From positions 310,001 through 374,000 of the forward strand of contig RQOL01000882.1 of the NCBI GenBank assembly GCA_013076295.1: 64,000 nucleotides of DNA, given 5' to 3'. Positions 62,269-64,000 of this stretch are shown here, piece after piece. The position numbers and the translations under genes are program-made. The number at the start of each line of letters is the position of its first letter. Position 1 is the stretch's first letter. The notes beneath the pieces were generated by a model. The model worked only from the letters and a program-made list of their open reading frames with translations, was not told the DNA's origin and did no database searches. Source of the stretch: Sanderia malayensis. Its lineage: Eukaryota; Cnidaria; Scyphozoa; Semaeostomeae; Pelagiidae.

Positions 62269-64000
62269 AGATCAAGATGGATCAAGAAGTTATAAAAGGT
62301 TTGTATTTTATAATAATCTTGCATTGTGTGCCTTCATGACATTTCAGAGGGATATTAATAAAAAAAGATATAGTCTAGTTGAAGTTTGCGTGAACTTTTC
62401 TTTGATGCCTTTTTTGTTATTTATTTCCTAGGTGCTCCACACATTGAGTATCATGGACCAGTCATAAACATCAATGTTTCTGACGAAGCATCCGCAACAT
62501 TTGGCAATATTGAACAAGGTTAGTGTTTTGGCTAGGACAAATAATACCCAATGCCAATTAGACATGGTAATTGTTTTGCGTTGGTTTGCTTTGGCTTCCT
62601 TAAACAGCGAAAAAGGAACCAATGTTATAACGCGAGAATCATCATCTTGGTGTATTTTTGCAGATATAGCAAACAACATGATGTAGCTATCGTTTTCTTA
62701 TTGTAGCTCTGATTTGCATATGGAATTGAATAGGTTTTATTTTGTGCTTCAAGAAAATAGTAATGCTTTCTATCACTTTGCTATTACTTCCATTGGCCCC
62801 CAGCATGTAACCTTGAATATTTCAATGAGTACTATTACTGTTGGAACTCTAAAAAAACATTTTAAAAGCAAGAAATGGTATATTTCGTGATGTGTTTGTC
62901 ATTCAATAATATCTTTGTAGTATGTTGATCATTCACTTAATTTGCGCAAATTATCAGGAATTTGATTTGTGAGGGAATATTAAATGTGGCATGAAGTGAT
63001 TGAGAAAGTTTGGTTTGCTGCAAGTTTTATTCACTCAGATACTTTGTTGCAAGTCTTGAAGTCGTATTAGAAGGAACAAGATTTCTTTGAAGTAGTTTCC
63101 ATTAAGTAAATTGTAATTAAGGCAAGAGTTAATTATTAAATACTCAATACAGCCATTTGTTTAACAGGTACAGCCTGCATGTATGATAACGTTGGAACCG
63201 TGCTGGAAAATGTTTCTGGTAACAGTCAAATGAGAACTGGTTCTGCAATGTTTGCCTCTCCAAGCTTACAAGGTACTTTTCATAATTGTGCTAATCATTG
63301 TATTGTAAACTTTTTAAGATGATTTATGTTCAGATAAATTGTTTGTTTAAAGACTAGAGTGAAATGGGGACCCATCTAATATGACGGCCCATTAGCAGCC
63401 CAGTAGTCGAAATTTGACGATAGAACAACAGGGATGGATAACCGCGTGGCGCATACACTTTCCTCCTTGCCCCTAAAACCCCACTTTATTTCTCTGCCCT
63501 TGTTATTAAGGGGTGTTGTTATTCCCAAACCCTCAACAATGCTAAGTTTATTGGCCAAATTTCACAACTGGCTTTCGAGTTTAACTCAATCCATTCTTGG
63601 TTTTAAACATCTCCTTGCTGTTATTCAATGTATAGTGATCCCAACCATTGTTCTCTTTTTTGTCTGTGACTGTGTTGGAGCTTAAATCAAACTTTTTTCT
63701 TTGTATAGATTTAAATGGAGGTAAAGAAAGAGTTGTAAGCAAACCCCAGTCTGCAAATGGTAAATTTGCAAACTTTCTTAAATCTAATGATTTCTAATTG
63801 GAAAGGATATGAGCATTTGCAACATGTTTTTCAACAAAAAGACTCAAGTCCATATAATGATTGTATTATTTACCAATGTACTAAATCTATTATTTATCAT
63901 TTGTGCCGTCTTGACAAGGGAAGCAAATTGTCCACTAGTGTAACCACAATTTGTTGTGCTATTTTCATTCTGTTTGGCGACATCTTTTTTTGTCTACTTG
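62269..64000 (+). CDS. NLR gene 3, 5' part; HEPN interior deleted; runs off the window
   Basis: Exons: 62269-62298 (ATG 62277), 62432-62518, 63168-63272 and 63709-63759, all in consistent phase with gene 2. The first exon encodes only MDQEVIK before its phase-1 junction, against 209 residues in gene 2, so the HEPN domain has been removed by an internal deletion that kept frame and splice site. The linker exons (HIEYHGPVININVSDEASAT; YDNVGTVLENVSGNS; NGGKERVVSKPQSAN) are close to those of gene 2. The NACHT exon would lie beyond 64000. Confidence 0.7.

Noticed and set aside
1..64000. tRNA, rRNA or other classical RNA genes
   Set aside because: I scanned for conserved tRNA arm motifs and rRNA wording by eye and found nothing convincing. 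A covariance-model search would be decisive.

Overview
This is animal (metazoan) nuclear DNA: AT-rich, with many short GT-AG introns, tandem repeats and short inverted-repeat transposons. The best guess is an invertebrate chordate, probably a tunicate. The main reason is an exon near 26.6 kb that reads as a divergent connexin, a family known to me only from chordates. Compact introns and short interstitial TTAGGG tracts fit but do not prove it.

Left part (1-25.1 kb), three single-copy genes. (1) A 13-exon plus-strand gene at 65-7434 encodes a 1,063-residue QRICH2/C16orf96-like coiled-coil protein; the exon phases sum exactly. (2) A minus-strand gene at 14348-8295 encodes a secreted matrix metalloproteinase with signal peptide, cysteine switch, furin site and HExxHxxGxxH zinc site, followed by PA14, SUEL-type lectin, Thr/Pro linker and ShKT domains. 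(3) A plus-strand TXNL1 gene at 19120-25081 (9 exons, 291 residues: thioredoxin plus PITH domains) carries a roughly 20-copy 116-bp minisatellite in one intron. Between genes 2 and 3 lies a 2.7-kb near-perfect palindrome.

Right part (26-64 kb), a tandem cluster of three related NLR-type genes on the plus strand. Each starts with a similar promoter (CACGTG boxes beside an IRF/ISRE-like GAAATCGAAAC) and a similar non-coding first exon. Gene 1 (26.2-34.3 kb, with further exon-like blocks to 37.4 kb) joins a connexin-like four-TM module through phase-1 introns to a NACHT ATPase, a helical/LRR-like region and two tandem TIR-like domains. Gene 2 (38.7-50.4 kb) has a DZIP3-type HEPN domain with an RNxxxxH motif in the same slot. 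Its NACHT exon is intact, but the 3' half is broken by a T-rich insertion, a nonsense codon and an inverted-repeat element inserted into the first TIR-like exon. Gene 3 (60.3 kb to the window edge) keeps the start codon and linker exons but has lost the HEPN interior. The cluster therefore looks like a fast-changing innate immune locus in which N-terminal output modules (channel, putative RNase, none) are exchanged in front of a shared NACHT/TIR-like chassis.

Duplication of the NLR unit carried a decayed Ty3/gypsy fragment with it (37.4-38.3 and 58.1-59.9 kb). Many non-autonomous DNA transposons with clear target-site duplications (TA, TTAA, TAA/TTA, 8 bp, 10 bp) sit in introns, in intergenic DNA and in one exon. 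No rRNA, tRNA or CRISPR array was recognised. All splice models are read by eye from phase, splice-site dinucleotides and protein similarity.
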